From Flavivirga aquimarina (GTDB lineage Bacteria; Bacteroidota; Bacteroidia; Flavobacteriales; Flavobacteriaceae), in assembly GCF_030540835.1 (NCBI RefSeq), contig NZ_JAUOEK010000069.1:62001-126000 (forward strand): a stretch of DNA of 64,000 nucleotides, in the 5' to 3' direction. The notes beneath the pieces are model-generated. The model saw nothing but the letters and a program-made list of their open reading frames with translations, was not told where the DNA came from and made no database searches. The position numbers and the translations under genes are program-made. Shown here in pieces: positions 8,821-16,403 of this stretch (positions are counted from its first letter, which is position 1; each line of letters opens with the position of its first letter).

Positions 8821-9573
8821 ATGAAAAAAACAGCCCTAATTACAGGAGCAACTAGTGGTATTGGAGAAGCAACTGCTTATGAATTTGCAAAACACGGTAT
8901 CAATTTAATTTTATGTGGGAGGCGTCTAGATCGCCTTAACACGATTCAAAAAGCATTAGAGCGGTTAACCGATGTACATATTTTAAACTTTGATGTACGT
9001 GATAAAGAAAAAACACTGCAAGCCATTGAATCGCTACCTGATGCTTTTAAAAACATTGATATTTTAATAAATAATGCTGGTAATGCACATGGTTTAGATC
9101 CAATAAATGAAGGGAGTATTGACGACTGGGATGCTATGATGGATATTAACGTAAAAGGATTACTCTATGTAAGTAAGGCAGTTATTCCACAAATGACAGT
9201 ACGTGAATCCGGACATATTATTAATATCGGTTCGTCGGCAGGTAAAGAAGTTTATCCAAAAGGAAATGTGTATTGTGGTAGTAAACATGCTGTTTTAGCT
9301 ATTACAGAGGGTATGCGTATAGATTTAAACCCTTTTGGAATAAAAGTAGGAGCCATAAATCCCGGCTTGGTAGAAACCGAATTCTCCGAAGTACGCTTTA
9401 AAGGTGATAAAATTGCAGATTCTGTTTACAAGGGATTTAAAGCCTTACAGGCTAAAGACATTGCAGAGATTATTTACTTCGCAATTTCGCGGCCTCCTCA
9501 TGTAAATATTGCAGATTTATTAGTGTTTCCAACGGCTCAGGCGAATAGTGTTATCGTAAAAAAGGATTTATAA
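8821..9573 (+). CDS. Short-chain dehydrogenase/reductase (YdfG-like)
   Basis: A classical 250-residue SDR: nucleotide-binding TGATSGIG at 8-15, NNAG at 84-87, catalytic S138, Y151 and K155, and PG at the usual place after the active site. R35/R36-type residues after strand 2 (CGRRLDRL) favour NADP. The closest general match is the YdfG group, which oxidises L-serine, L-allo-threonine and 3-hydroxy acids, but the substrate is not certain. The next gene starts 1 bp after its stop, implying one transcript. Confidence 0.88.
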   Translation: MKKTALITGATSGIGEATAYEFAKHGINLILCGRRLDRLNTIQKALERLTDVHILNFDVRDKEKTLQAIESLPDAFKNIDILINNAGNAHGLDPINEGSIDDWDAMMDINVKGLLYVSKAVIPQMTVRESGHIINIGSSAGKEVYPKGNVYCGSKHAVLAITEGMRIDLNPFGIKVGAINPGLVETEFSEVRFKGDKIADSVYKGFKALQAKDIAEIIYFAISRPPHVNIADLLVFPTAQANSVIVKKDL

Positions 9574-9574
9574 A

Positions 9575-10315
9575 ATGAAGAAGATACTTCTACTTCTTTT
9601 CTGTTTAATACTCTTTCCTATTTGTATTAACTCATTATATAGTCAAACCAATCAGGATTCTGAAGACCCAAGATTCATTATACATACTGTTGATTTAAAA
9701 CAACAAAATTTAAGGTTTTATTGGAAAAGTAATGATGGAGTTAATATTGGAAATCATGAAAAATTAAAAAAATATCTTGAGAACAAATCCCAAAAATTAA
9801 TTTTTGCTACAAATGGTGGGATGTATATGAAAGATGGCTCTCCTCAAGGGTTGTTTATAGAAAATGGGATCGTTAAAATTCCATTAGATACTCTAAAAAA
9901 AGATTATGGAAACTTTTACTTAGAACCTAATGGTGTTTTCTATGTAACAAAAGATAATAAAGGTGTCGTTTGTAAAACAGAAAATTTTAAGCTTAGCAAA
10001 AATATAGTCTATGCAACACAATCTGGACCAATGTTAGTCATTGACAATAAAATACATCCTGTATTTAAAAAGGATTCAAAACATTTACATATAAGAAATG
10101 GTATTGGTATCCTGTCTAATGGAGATCTTTTATTTGCCATGTCGAAAGGTTTAATCACATTATATGACTTTGCCGAATTTTTTAAAAATAATGGTTGTAA
10201 AAATGCTTTATACTTTGACGGATTTGTATCAAGAACATACCTGCCTTCTAAGAATTGGAAACAATTAGATGGTAATTTTGGAGTGATTATTGCCGAAATT
10301 GAAGAAATGAATTAA
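9575..10315 (+). CDS. Secreted phosphodiester glycosidase family protein
   Basis: A 246-residue protein with a signal peptide (hydrophobic 3-22) and the NAGPA/DUF2233 signature: F-A-T-N-G-G-M-Y, S-P-Q-G-L, a central SGP, and a final A-L-Y-F-D-G...S. This family removes sugars joined through phosphodiesters, as in the mammalian uncovering enzyme; the bacterial substrate is unknown. It starts one base after the SDR stop. No experimental function can be inferred from context. Confidence 0.82.
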   Translation: MKKILLLLFCLILFPICINSLYSQTNQDSEDPRFIIHTVDLKQQNLRFYWKSNDGVNIGNHEKLKKYLENKSQKLIFATNGGMYMKDGSPQGLFIENGIVKIPLDTLKKDYGNFYLEPNGVFYVTKDNKGVVCKTENFKLSKNIVYATQSGPMLVIDNKIHPVFKKDSKHLHIRNGIGILSNGDLLFAMSKGLITLYDFAEFFKNNGCKNALYFDGFVSRTYLPSKNWKQLDGNFGVIIAEIEEMN

Positions 10316-10319
10316 AAAG

Positions 10320-10339
10320 ATTCCTGCTTTCGCAGGAAT
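10320..10339. repeat. Dispersed flavobacterial hairpin ATTCCTGC-tttc-GCAGGAAT
   Basis: Two 8-bp arms with a 4-base loop. The same hairpin, differing by one loop base, occurs at 27072-27091, and a decayed version lies at about 43583-43636. The trailing ATGACA belongs to the repeat and supplies a false start codon for the next gene. Confidence 0.75.
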
Positions 10340-10346
10340 GACAGAT

Positions 10347-11480
10347 ATGATTAACAAACGTTTACTAATAAAACACCTTCTGGCTCATAACGATGAGAAC
10401 AGCTTTTATGATAAAAAACGAAAAATAAACATTGGTCATAAAGAAGGAAAAGCTAAGTTTTTAAAACATGTTTGTGCACTTTCTAATAGCAACCCGAAAA
10501 ACAACGCTTATATAGTTATTGGTGTTGAAGATGAAGACAACCATATTATTGGTGTCGATTTTTTTGATGACAGCAAAATACAAAACCTTATCAATGCTTA
10601 CTTAAGCCACCCACCAATAATACAATACGAAAACATTCCATTTCCACATCTTCCCGACGATAAAGTAGTTGGTTTAGTAACTATTAGACCTACCGGTAAA
10701 ATAACATCTCTTAGAAAAAACATTTGGAAATACTATGGAGGCTCTGTATTTTTTAGAGATGGGAGCATGAGTATGCCCAAGGTGTTTGATATTGAAATAA
10801 AAGACACCAATTCTAAAATTGTTGAGGCCATTGAGAACAATGCTCAAAATAACATAGAGCATACGCTTGATGGTGTTTTCGACTTTATGAATACCCGTAA
10901 AGATTACAATGCGCAATACAAAGTTTTTAAAGAGTATTTTGTAGTGTGTTGGGCAGGTCAAAAAAAAGTTGTAAAAGATGAAGTCTTTTTTTCCAGAGTA
11001 GATATTGAATTGATTAATGAGCAAGTACGATTATTTTTTTCTGCCTTAGATGAGGTCTCTATTTTATTTGATGACAACAGCTTTAAGATTGTTGAATATG
11101 TGGGTCTTGGGCTTCAAAATTCCAGTAAATATTATCCATTAGAAGAAACAATTATTCGTTTTGAAAACAATGCAAACTATACCATTGAAACAAAATTATT
11201 ATTCAAACCTCCTCAATTTGATAAAAAGGTATTGCATCATATTTATAACACTAATAATGCTATTTTAGAAAAACTTAAAAAAGGATTTGCACTTACAAAA
11301 AGAGAAGAAGTAGATTTAAGAAATTTACCTGGAACGTATCTTATATGTTTTCTTAATTCATTTGAGGAAGCCATAAATAGACTTAACGAAGCCAAACCTT
11401 ATTTAAAAGCTCATAGTAATGAGTTATACAATCTTTACAAAGAGTCTTTGCGCATCTTAAGAAAGGTCAAATACAGTTAA
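10347..11480 (+). CDS. AlbA_2/Schlafen-type putative ATP- or nucleic-acid-binding protein
   Basis: A protein of 377 residues from this start. The N-terminal half (about 20-130) matches the AlbA_2 (Schlafen AAA_4) fold: EGKAKFLKHVCALSN, then Y-I-V-I-G-V-E-D near 60-67 and G-S-V-F-F-R-D-G at the end of the domain. The C-terminal half is unassigned, helical at the end. An ATG nine bases earlier (10338) lies inside the right arm of a dispersed hairpin and would add only MTD, so the second ATG is preferred. Proteins with this domain occur in RNA-processing, regulatory and defence settings; I cannot choose between them. Confidence 0.7.
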   Translation: MINKRLLIKHLLAHNDENSFYDKKRKINIGHKEGKAKFLKHVCALSNSNPKNNAYIVIGVEDEDNHIIGVDFFDDSKIQNLINAYLSHPPIIQYENIPFPHLPDDKVVGLVTIRPTGKITSLRKNIWKYYGGSVFFRDGSMSMPKVFDIEIKDTNSKIVEAIENNAQNNIEHTLDGVFDFMNTRKDYNAQYKVFKEYFVVCWAGQKKVVKDEVFFSRVDIELINEQVRLFFSALDEVSILFDDNSFKIVEYVGLGLQNSSKYYPLEETIIRFENNANYTIETKLLFKPPQFDKKVLHHIYNTNNAILEKLKKGFALTKREEVDLRNLPGTYLICFLNSFEEAINRLNEAKPYLKAHSNELYNLYKESLRILRKVKYS

Positions 11481-11531
11481 TATGAGTTAACAAGTTTAGC
11501 CTAAAATTAATCTTAAGTTAACTTTTCAAGT

Positions 11532-11561
11532 TTTGAAATAAAAGAAAAATTATTAATTTTG
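11532..11561 (+). promoter_or_regulatory. Consensus Bacteroidota promoter for a candidate small RNA
   Basis: TTTG at 11532-11535, an 18-bp spacer and TAATTTTG at 11554-11561 match the Bacteroidota housekeeping promoter (TTTG-N19-TAnnTTTG). No coding region follows within range on this strand; a terminator does, about 70 bases later. Confidence 0.75.
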
Positions 11562-11564
11562 CAA

Positions 11565-11634
11565 TGCTATTAATCTTTTTAGATATAACCTTGTTTCTCC
11601 CGAAAAAAAATCGGCATTGGAACAAGGTTTTTTT
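11565..11634 (+). ncRNA. Candidate 70-nt small RNA
   Basis: The segment begins just after a consensus promoter and ends in a terminator made of AACCTTGTT (11587-11595) and AACAAGGTT (11621-11629) followed by a T run. The loop contains a second small hairpin (CGA...TCG around an A8 run). No frame with a plausible start crosses it, and it lies between convergent genes. I do not recognise the family. Confidence 0.55.
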
Positions 11635-11638
11635 GTGC

Positions 11639-12829
11639 TTAAATAAAATCTAATTGGTTGAACGATTTATTCAAAATAGCTTTGTCATTTACTTCTAGCC
11701 ATTTATTTAAAACGGTGGCATAAATGGTTCTAAAATCTATTTCAAATTTTAAATCGCCATTATCATCTAAATCACTTAAACTGGAAGCTTCATTATAAAA
11801 TCCTTGCTTTTTTAACTTATCGCCTATAATAAAAACATTATTAGCCGTACCATGATCGGTTCCCATGCCTGCATTTTGTTTTACGCGTCTGCCAAATTCA
11901 GAAAAGGTTAAAATTAGGGTGTCTTTAAAAGTGTTATTTTCTTTTAAATCACTAACAAACGCTTCCATGCTATTGGCATAAATACCTAATAACCTATTTT
12001 GTGCGTTTTTTTGGTTTGCATGCGTATCAAATCCGCCTAAAGAGGCATAAAATACTTTTGTTTGCAAACCTGAGTTAATAAACTGTGCGGTTGTTTTTAA
12101 CTGATTTCCAAATTGATTTTTCGGGTACCCATCCTTAGCCGAAACAGTTTTACTCGTTTCATAAATATATTTTGCAGAAGACTCTGCCGATATCATAGAT
12201 TTATATAAATACCCTAAGTTGTGTTCGCTAAGGTGGATATCATTTTGATGTTTTAACACGTTTTTAAAATAAGGGTCTTTAGACATGTTATACAAAACTT
12301 TTGGGTTTTGTGTAGCAATTCCATTAAACCGATTTCCTTTTAAGGCAATAGATAAACTTTCGTTTAGTTCAATAGCATGATACGGATGTTTAGCAGAATG
12401 ATCTAAATAACGACCGATCCAACCTTCCTGTAAATACTCATTAGAGTCACTTGCTGTATGCCAAATGTCCATCGATCTAAAATGAGATCTAACAGGGTTA
12501 GGATACCCTACACTATTAATAATAGAAAGATTACCGTTATCGTATAAACGTTTTAAGGGTAATAAACTTGGGTGTAACCCTATGTCGTCATTAAGTTTTA
12601 TAACATCGGTTTTTGATAACGCTATGGTTGGGCGTTCTTTATAATAGATATCATTTCTATAAGGTATAACCGTATTTAAACCATCATTTCCTCCAGATAA
12701 TTGGACAATTACCAAACGTTTATAACCTAAGCTACTGCTGGCAACTTCTTCAAAAGCTTTTACAAAACTTGGCACAAAGAATAAACTACTTGCCAATGTT
12801 GAATTCTTTAAAAATTTTCTTCTATCCAT
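11639..12829 (-). CDS. DUF1501 secreted protein with Tat-type signal
   Basis: A 396-residue DUF1501 protein from this start. The N-terminus MDRRKFLKNSTLASSLFF is a twin-arginine signal, followed by V-I-V-Q-L-S-G-G-N-D-G-L-N-T and a C-terminal metal-site-like stretch with S-E-F-G-R-R and G-T-D-H-G-T-A, resembling the alkaline phosphatase/sulfatase fold. DUF1501 and DUF1800 genes occur as pairs in Bacteroidota and Planctomycetes, and both are present here 2 bp apart. An upstream ATG (12874) would read through the end of the DUF1800 gene and hide the Tat motif. Enzyme activity is unknown. Confidence 0.87.
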   Translation of the reverse strand: MDRRKFLKNSTLASSLFFVPSFVKAFEEVASSSLGYKRLVIVQLSGGNDGLNTVIPYRNDIYYKERPTIALSKTDVIKLNDDIGLHPSLLPLKRLYDNGNLSIINSVGYPNPVRSHFRSMDIWHTASDSNEYLQEGWIGRYLDHSAKHPYHAIELNESLSIALKGNRFNGIATQNPKVLYNMSKDPYFKNVLKHQNDIHLSEHNLGYLYKSMISAESSAKYIYETSKTVSAKDGYPKNQFGNQLKTTAQFINSGLQTKVFYASLGGFDTHANQKNAQNRLLGIYANSMEAFVSDLKENNTFKDTLILTFSEFGRRVKQNAGMGTDHGTANNVFIIGDKLKKQGFYNEASSLSDLDDNGDLKFEIDFRTIYATVLNKWLEVNDKAILNKSFNQLDFI

Positions 12830-12831
12830 AA

Positions 12832-14205
12832 CTAACACATTTGATATTCTGGTAACGACATTAACTGAATACAATAATCTCTTTTAGTCCCTTTTTTCAA
12901 TGACTGTAAATAATCTTCCGTTTTAGAATTAATATGACATTGTAATAAATGATTTTCTAATGTTTCTAAAGACACTTTTTTAAAGTTCGTATTAAAAACA
13001 TCCCAATTGGGCTCTACTTTAAATCGGTTCTTTTTACTTCTGTTTTTGGAAGACATGTCCATCATACTATCAGAGTCATCCACTTCAATTTTAGAAATAT
13101 AAGCATTGTTTAATAGTATGGAAGGCAATTTTAACCGAAACATAATCGTGTTACTGTCTATCCAACTCCTTCCACCTTTCCAACCAGCTACATTAGGCGG
13201 GTTTAACAATGTTTGCCCTAATACTTTTTGAATATAAAGCAATTGCCTTGAATTTTTAAACTGAACAGGAACAATGCCATTTATACCAACTAAAAACTCA
13301 ATAGGAGATTTGATCTTTGTTCCTATATTTTCATCATCATAAAACCAATCGGAAAGGAGTAGATGCCTCATTAGTTTTTCGATATTATAATTAGGATAAA
13401 AAACACTTACCATTTCATCTATATGCGCTTTATGCACAACATCACTCACAAAATATTTGTATATTTTTTCGCAAATATATTTAGCACATTGTTCTTTTTC
13501 TAAAATGATATCGATAATAGCTTCACCATCAAAATTTCCTGTTTTACCAAAAAATGTTTTATTACCAGTGTCATGCTGAGGTTTTCTTAAAACAAATTCT
13601 CCTTTAAAATTATGATTATACCCTGTAAAAGCACGTGCACTTTCTTTAATATCCTGTTCGGTATAATTGCCAACGCCTAAAGTGAATAACTCCATAAGTT
13701 CTCTGGCGAAATTTTCATTAGGCTTTAGTTTTCTGTTTTGTTTCGTATTTAAATACTTTGTCATGGCAGCCTCTTTTGAAATAGCCTTTACAAAATCTTT
13801 AAAATTCCCTAAAGCGTGCTTACGTAAGGTATTATTAAACTGTTGAATGAATAAAATATTATTGTCTTCGCACACAAAATGGTTAGCCCAAAACAAGGTC
13901 ATTTTTTCACGTAGCAGTTCATCTGTATTTGCTAATCTGCCTATCCATGCAACATTTAATTCAAGCCTCTTTTTTCGACTAATTTCTTGAAATTTCTTTC
14001 TGTTTTCTTTTGTAAAATCAGACTTGCTCGTAAACAAAGCATCAATTTCGGAGGTATCTACTTTTAGAGGTGTAACACTTTTTGAAGCTTTAAAAAGATG
14101 GGCAACAATTTCTGTTTTACTCTTTTTTGATAAAGTATTAAGTTGTGCTGGTAAAATCCCAAAACCTGTACGCCAATATAAATGCTGAATGTGCTTGTGT
14201 TCCAT
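12832..14205 (-). CDS. DUF1800 family protein
   Basis: A 457-residue protein from the start MEHKHIQHLYWRTGFG, which matches the usual N-terminus of the family (H-L-x-x-R-x-G-F-G). Recognisable parts are the F-W-x-N-H-F motif, N-E-N-F-A-R-E-L-M-E-L-F-T-L-G, R-A-F-T-G and N-P-P-N-V-A-G-W-K-G-G. The frame is open to 14481, but the extra 92 residues come from unrelated upstream DNA that includes a decayed duplicate of this gene's own 5' end. Pairs with the DUF1501 gene downstream; function unknown. Confidence 0.87.
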   Translation of the reverse strand: MEHKHIQHLYWRTGFGILPAQLNTLSKKSKTEIVAHLFKASKSVTPLKVDTSEIDALFTSKSDFTKENRKKFQEISRKKRLELNVAWIGRLANTDELLREKMTLFWANHFVCEDNNILFIQQFNNTLRKHALGNFKDFVKAISKEAAMTKYLNTKQNRKLKPNENFARELMELFTLGVGNYTEQDIKESARAFTGYNHNFKGEFVLRKPQHDTGNKTFFGKTGNFDGEAIIDIILEKEQCAKYICEKIYKYFVSDVVHKAHIDEMVSVFYPNYNIEKLMRHLLLSDWFYDDENIGTKIKSPIEFLVGINGIVPVQFKNSRQLLYIQKVLGQTLLNPPNVAGWKGGRSWIDSNTIMFRLKLPSILLNNAYISKIEVDDSDSMMDMSSKNRSKKNRFKVEPNWDVFNTNFKKVSLETLENHLLQCHINSKTEDYLQSLKKGTKRDYCIQLMSLPEYQMC

Positions 14206-14330
14206 AATTGAAAACTTTAATAATCTATCGAAGTATATTATATAGACTTTTAAAAAGCAAAAAGGTTTAAAATTTAGAGACTTTAAGCTGTCAGATAGAT
14301 TACTGTTTATTCTATTTTCGGACGTAAAAA

Positions 14331-14363
14331 AGACCTGCCAGGTTTTTAAAACCTGGCAGGTCT
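14331..14363. repeat. Palindrome with 16-bp arms around one base
   Basis: AGACCTGCCAGGTTTT (14331-14346) and its exact complement (14348-14363) flank a single T. It separates the DUF1800 gene from the decayed duplicate of its 5' end. Palindromes of this kind occur scattered in flavobacterial intergenic DNA, so it may be a mobile non-coding element or a terminator. Confidence 0.75.
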
Positions 14364-14403
14364 GAATTGAATTAAGATAGTTTTTTAAGTGAATTTTGTA
14401 AGT

Positions 14404-14597
14404 AAAGTGTAACAATTTCTGTTTTGCTCTTTTTGGATAAGGTGTTACTGTGGTGGTAAAATACCAAGGCCCGTAAGCCAAAATAAATGTTGAATGTGCC
14501 TGTGTTCCATAACCGAAGACTTTAATAACCCATTGGAGTATGTTATGATAGACTTTTAAAAAACGAAATGGTTTAAAATTTAGAAACTTTGAGTCTT
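14404..14597 (-). pseudogene. Decayed duplicate of the DUF1800 gene 5' end
   Basis: This stretch aligns base by base with 14101-14290, covering the DUF1800 leader and its first about 35 codons. The copy reads MEHRHIQHLFWLTGLGILPPQ from 14510 and then hits a stop after a one-base deletion, so it is non-functional. The homology includes the shared upstream block (GACTTTTAAAAA...GGTTTAAAATTTAGA). The two copies flank the palindrome at 14331-14363. Confidence 0.85.
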
Positions 14598-14625
14598 TTT
14601 ATCCAACACAAATGCTGTATTACAT

Positions 14626-15933
14626 CTAGCCCATATTGCCGTTTTGCTCATTATTGGTTGCCATCTTTTTTTCTAAATATGTTTCAATATCTATTTCCCA
14701 ACCCTTAAGTACTTTAAAAGCAACCTTTAAATAATTTTGAATATAAGGTATTTGATAAAATGGCAATAAATTGGTAATCGCCTCATCAACTAATTGAATT
14801 GACAATGCTCTATCAATCTTAGATTCTTGATAATAGATTCCCATATTTATTTGAGTCATTCCTACGTCAGGCAAATAGGTTTGGGGATTGGCTTCTGCTA
14901 ATTTTCTTCTTATCTCTAAAGCTTCTTCATAGGAGCTCTCGGCTTTCTCAAATTCATTTTTAGCCCTCTGTAAAACCGCCAAATTATTTAAAGTCCCTGC
15001 AACATATGGCAAATAGGTTTGGGGATTGGCTTCTGCTAATTTTCGATATATCTCTAAAGCTTCTTCATAGGAGCTCTCGGCTTTCTCAAATTCATTTTTA
15101 TCCCTCTGTAAAACCGCCAAATTATTTAAAGTCATTCCTACGTCAGGCAAATAGGTTTGAGGGTTGTCTTCTGCTAATTTTCTTCTTATCTCTAAAGCTT
15201 CTAGATAGGAGCTCTCTGCCTTCCCAAATTCATTTTTATCACTCTGTAAATTAGCCAAATTATTTAAAGTTGCCGCTTTTTCATAATTGGACGTTACTTT
15301 TTGTAAACAAATTCGATAATAATGTGTTGATTTATTAAATTTATGGATAAATTTAAAATAATTTGCAGCTTCCAAACAATTATCCCAATTGCTAAAAAGT
15401 TCCAATGCCTTTTCATAATTTGAACCTGCTTCAGCAAATTTATTTTTCACTCTCAGTATTCGAGCTTTTAAAATTCGTGTTTCCGCTTTTTGTTTAATAT
15501 CTTCAATAGCAAGTTTTTCTTCCTCTTCCATTTTTACTTCATCCAACACAACTAATGCCTTGTCCATTTTTCCAACAATGAAATAATCTAAAGCTTCTTG
15601 ATATAAATTTGTGTTTTCACTTAAATCTTTACCCTCTATTTCAGTTAAAAAGTGAGAGACTTGATTTTCTAAAGATTTCTTTTCATTTTTTAATGCCTCA
15701 ATTTTATTAGACAAACCAATTATTTCTTTATCTAAATAACCTTGAATCTTTACTTTATCTTTAATACGACTTTTAAGTATTTTAATTTGTTCTTGGTATG
15801 GATCTATAAATGGCTGTAGAAATTCCTGAAATGACTTTCTCTCTTCTATTTGTTCTCCCTCACTATTTATGTACTGAAAAATAAATATGTTATTTCCAAG
15901 GGCTGTTACTTTATTGAGGTTAGAATTACTCAT
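14626..15933 (-). CDS. TPR protein with three near-identical 46-residue repeats
   Basis: A 435-residue protein. Residues 1-50 hold a short beta-strand region (N-N-I-F-I-F-Q-Y-I-N-S-E-G), about 50-95 a coiled coil, and about 100-390 TPR units. Three consecutive repeats of the type NNLAxLQxxKNEFxKAESSY...LEIxRKLAExNPQTYLP are close to identical in protein and DNA (138-bp period, 14864-15277). Its ATG lies 8 bp inside the end of the upstream membrane-protein gene. It is probably a cytoplasmic interaction scaffold; no enzymatic domain is visible. Confidence 0.75.
   Translation of the reverse strand: MSNSNLNKVTALGNNIFIFQYINSEGEQIEERKSFQEFLQPFIDPYQEQIKILKSRIKDKVKIQGYLDKEIIGLSNKIEALKNEKKSLENQVSHFLTEIEGKDLSENTNLYQEALDYFIVGKMDKALVVLDEVKMEEEEKLAIEDIKQKAETRILKARILRVKNKFAEAGSNYEKALELFSNWDNCLEAANYFKFIHKFNKSTHYYRICLQKVTSNYEKAATLNNLANLQSDKNEFGKAESSYLEALEIRRKLAEDNPQTYLPDVGMTLNNLAVLQRDKNEFEKAESSYEEALEIYRKLAEANPQTYLPYVAGTLNNLAVLQRAKNEFEKAESSYEEALEIRRKLAEANPQTYLPDVGMTQINMGIYYQESKIDRALSIQLVDEAITNLLPFYQIPYIQNYLKVAFKVLKGWEIDIETYLEKKMATNNEQNGNMG
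14864..15277. repeat. Three 138-bp tandem repeats inside the TPR gene
   Basis: The word GCAAATAGGTTTG starts at 14871, 15009 and 15147, exactly 138 bp apart. Each unit encodes one 46-residue TPR-type repeat. The high DNA identity implies recent copy-number change. Confidence 0.85.
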
Positions 15934-16369
15934 CTTTATTTATGCCCTTTTTTTTTATTGTTTGGGTTATATTGATATTACTACCGAATACGTTTTTAAT
16001 TGAGTTTCTGCTTGTTTTGATTACATTTCCATTTAACTTACTATTTCTCTCTAAATAATCTAAAATCAAACAGACCATTGATAGCACTCCAAGTACAGCA
16101 ACTGTAATTAAATCTAATTCTTTTAGTCCGGCTTGTATGTTTAAATTTCCCGTTTTAGAATTAATAAAAAAATAAATATTACTAAGTAAAGGAAATGAAA
16201 TAACATAAAAGGCTCTCATATATCTTGTTGCAGGATTGTTTAGTAAAACGAGTACTAAAATAACAACTGCAATTATTAAAGATATTTGCCAATCTCCAAT
16301 TATAGCATAAGTAATTATCCCTCCAATTATTCCTAAGACTGTAGATGTTAGAATCCAATTACCTTTCAT
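15926..16369 (-). CDS. Small multi-pass membrane protein paired with TPR protein
   Basis: A 147-residue protein with four hydrophobic helices (about 5-24, 28-46, 53-70, 85-108) and a hydrophilic C-tail containing N-x-F-G-S-N-I-N-I-T-Q. I do not recognise the family. The tail ends in the same kind of G-N-N-I/S-N-I-N-I beta-strand motif that opens the TPR protein encoded by the overlapping downstream gene (8-bp overlap). The two may form a membrane-tethered complex (inference). Confidence 0.6.
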   Translation of the reverse strand: MKGNWILTSTVLGIIGGIITYAIIGDWQISLIIAVVILVLVLLNNPATRYMRAFYVISFPLLSNIYFFINSKTGNLNIQAGLKELDLITVAVLGVLSMVCLILDYLERNSKLNGNVIKTSRNSIKNVFGSNINITQTIKKKGINKDE

Positions 16370-16403
16370 TTACTTAATTTTTTATTTTATTACTAACACA
16401 TAC

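Noticed and set aside
14206-14481. 92-residue N-terminal extension of the DUF1800 protein
   Set aside because: It is translated from the palindrome and from the decayed duplicate in the wrong frame; the family start is at 14205.
14864-15277. 138-bp direct repeats as a possible mobile or CRISPR-like array
   Set aside because: They are coding TPR repeats in one intact frame.
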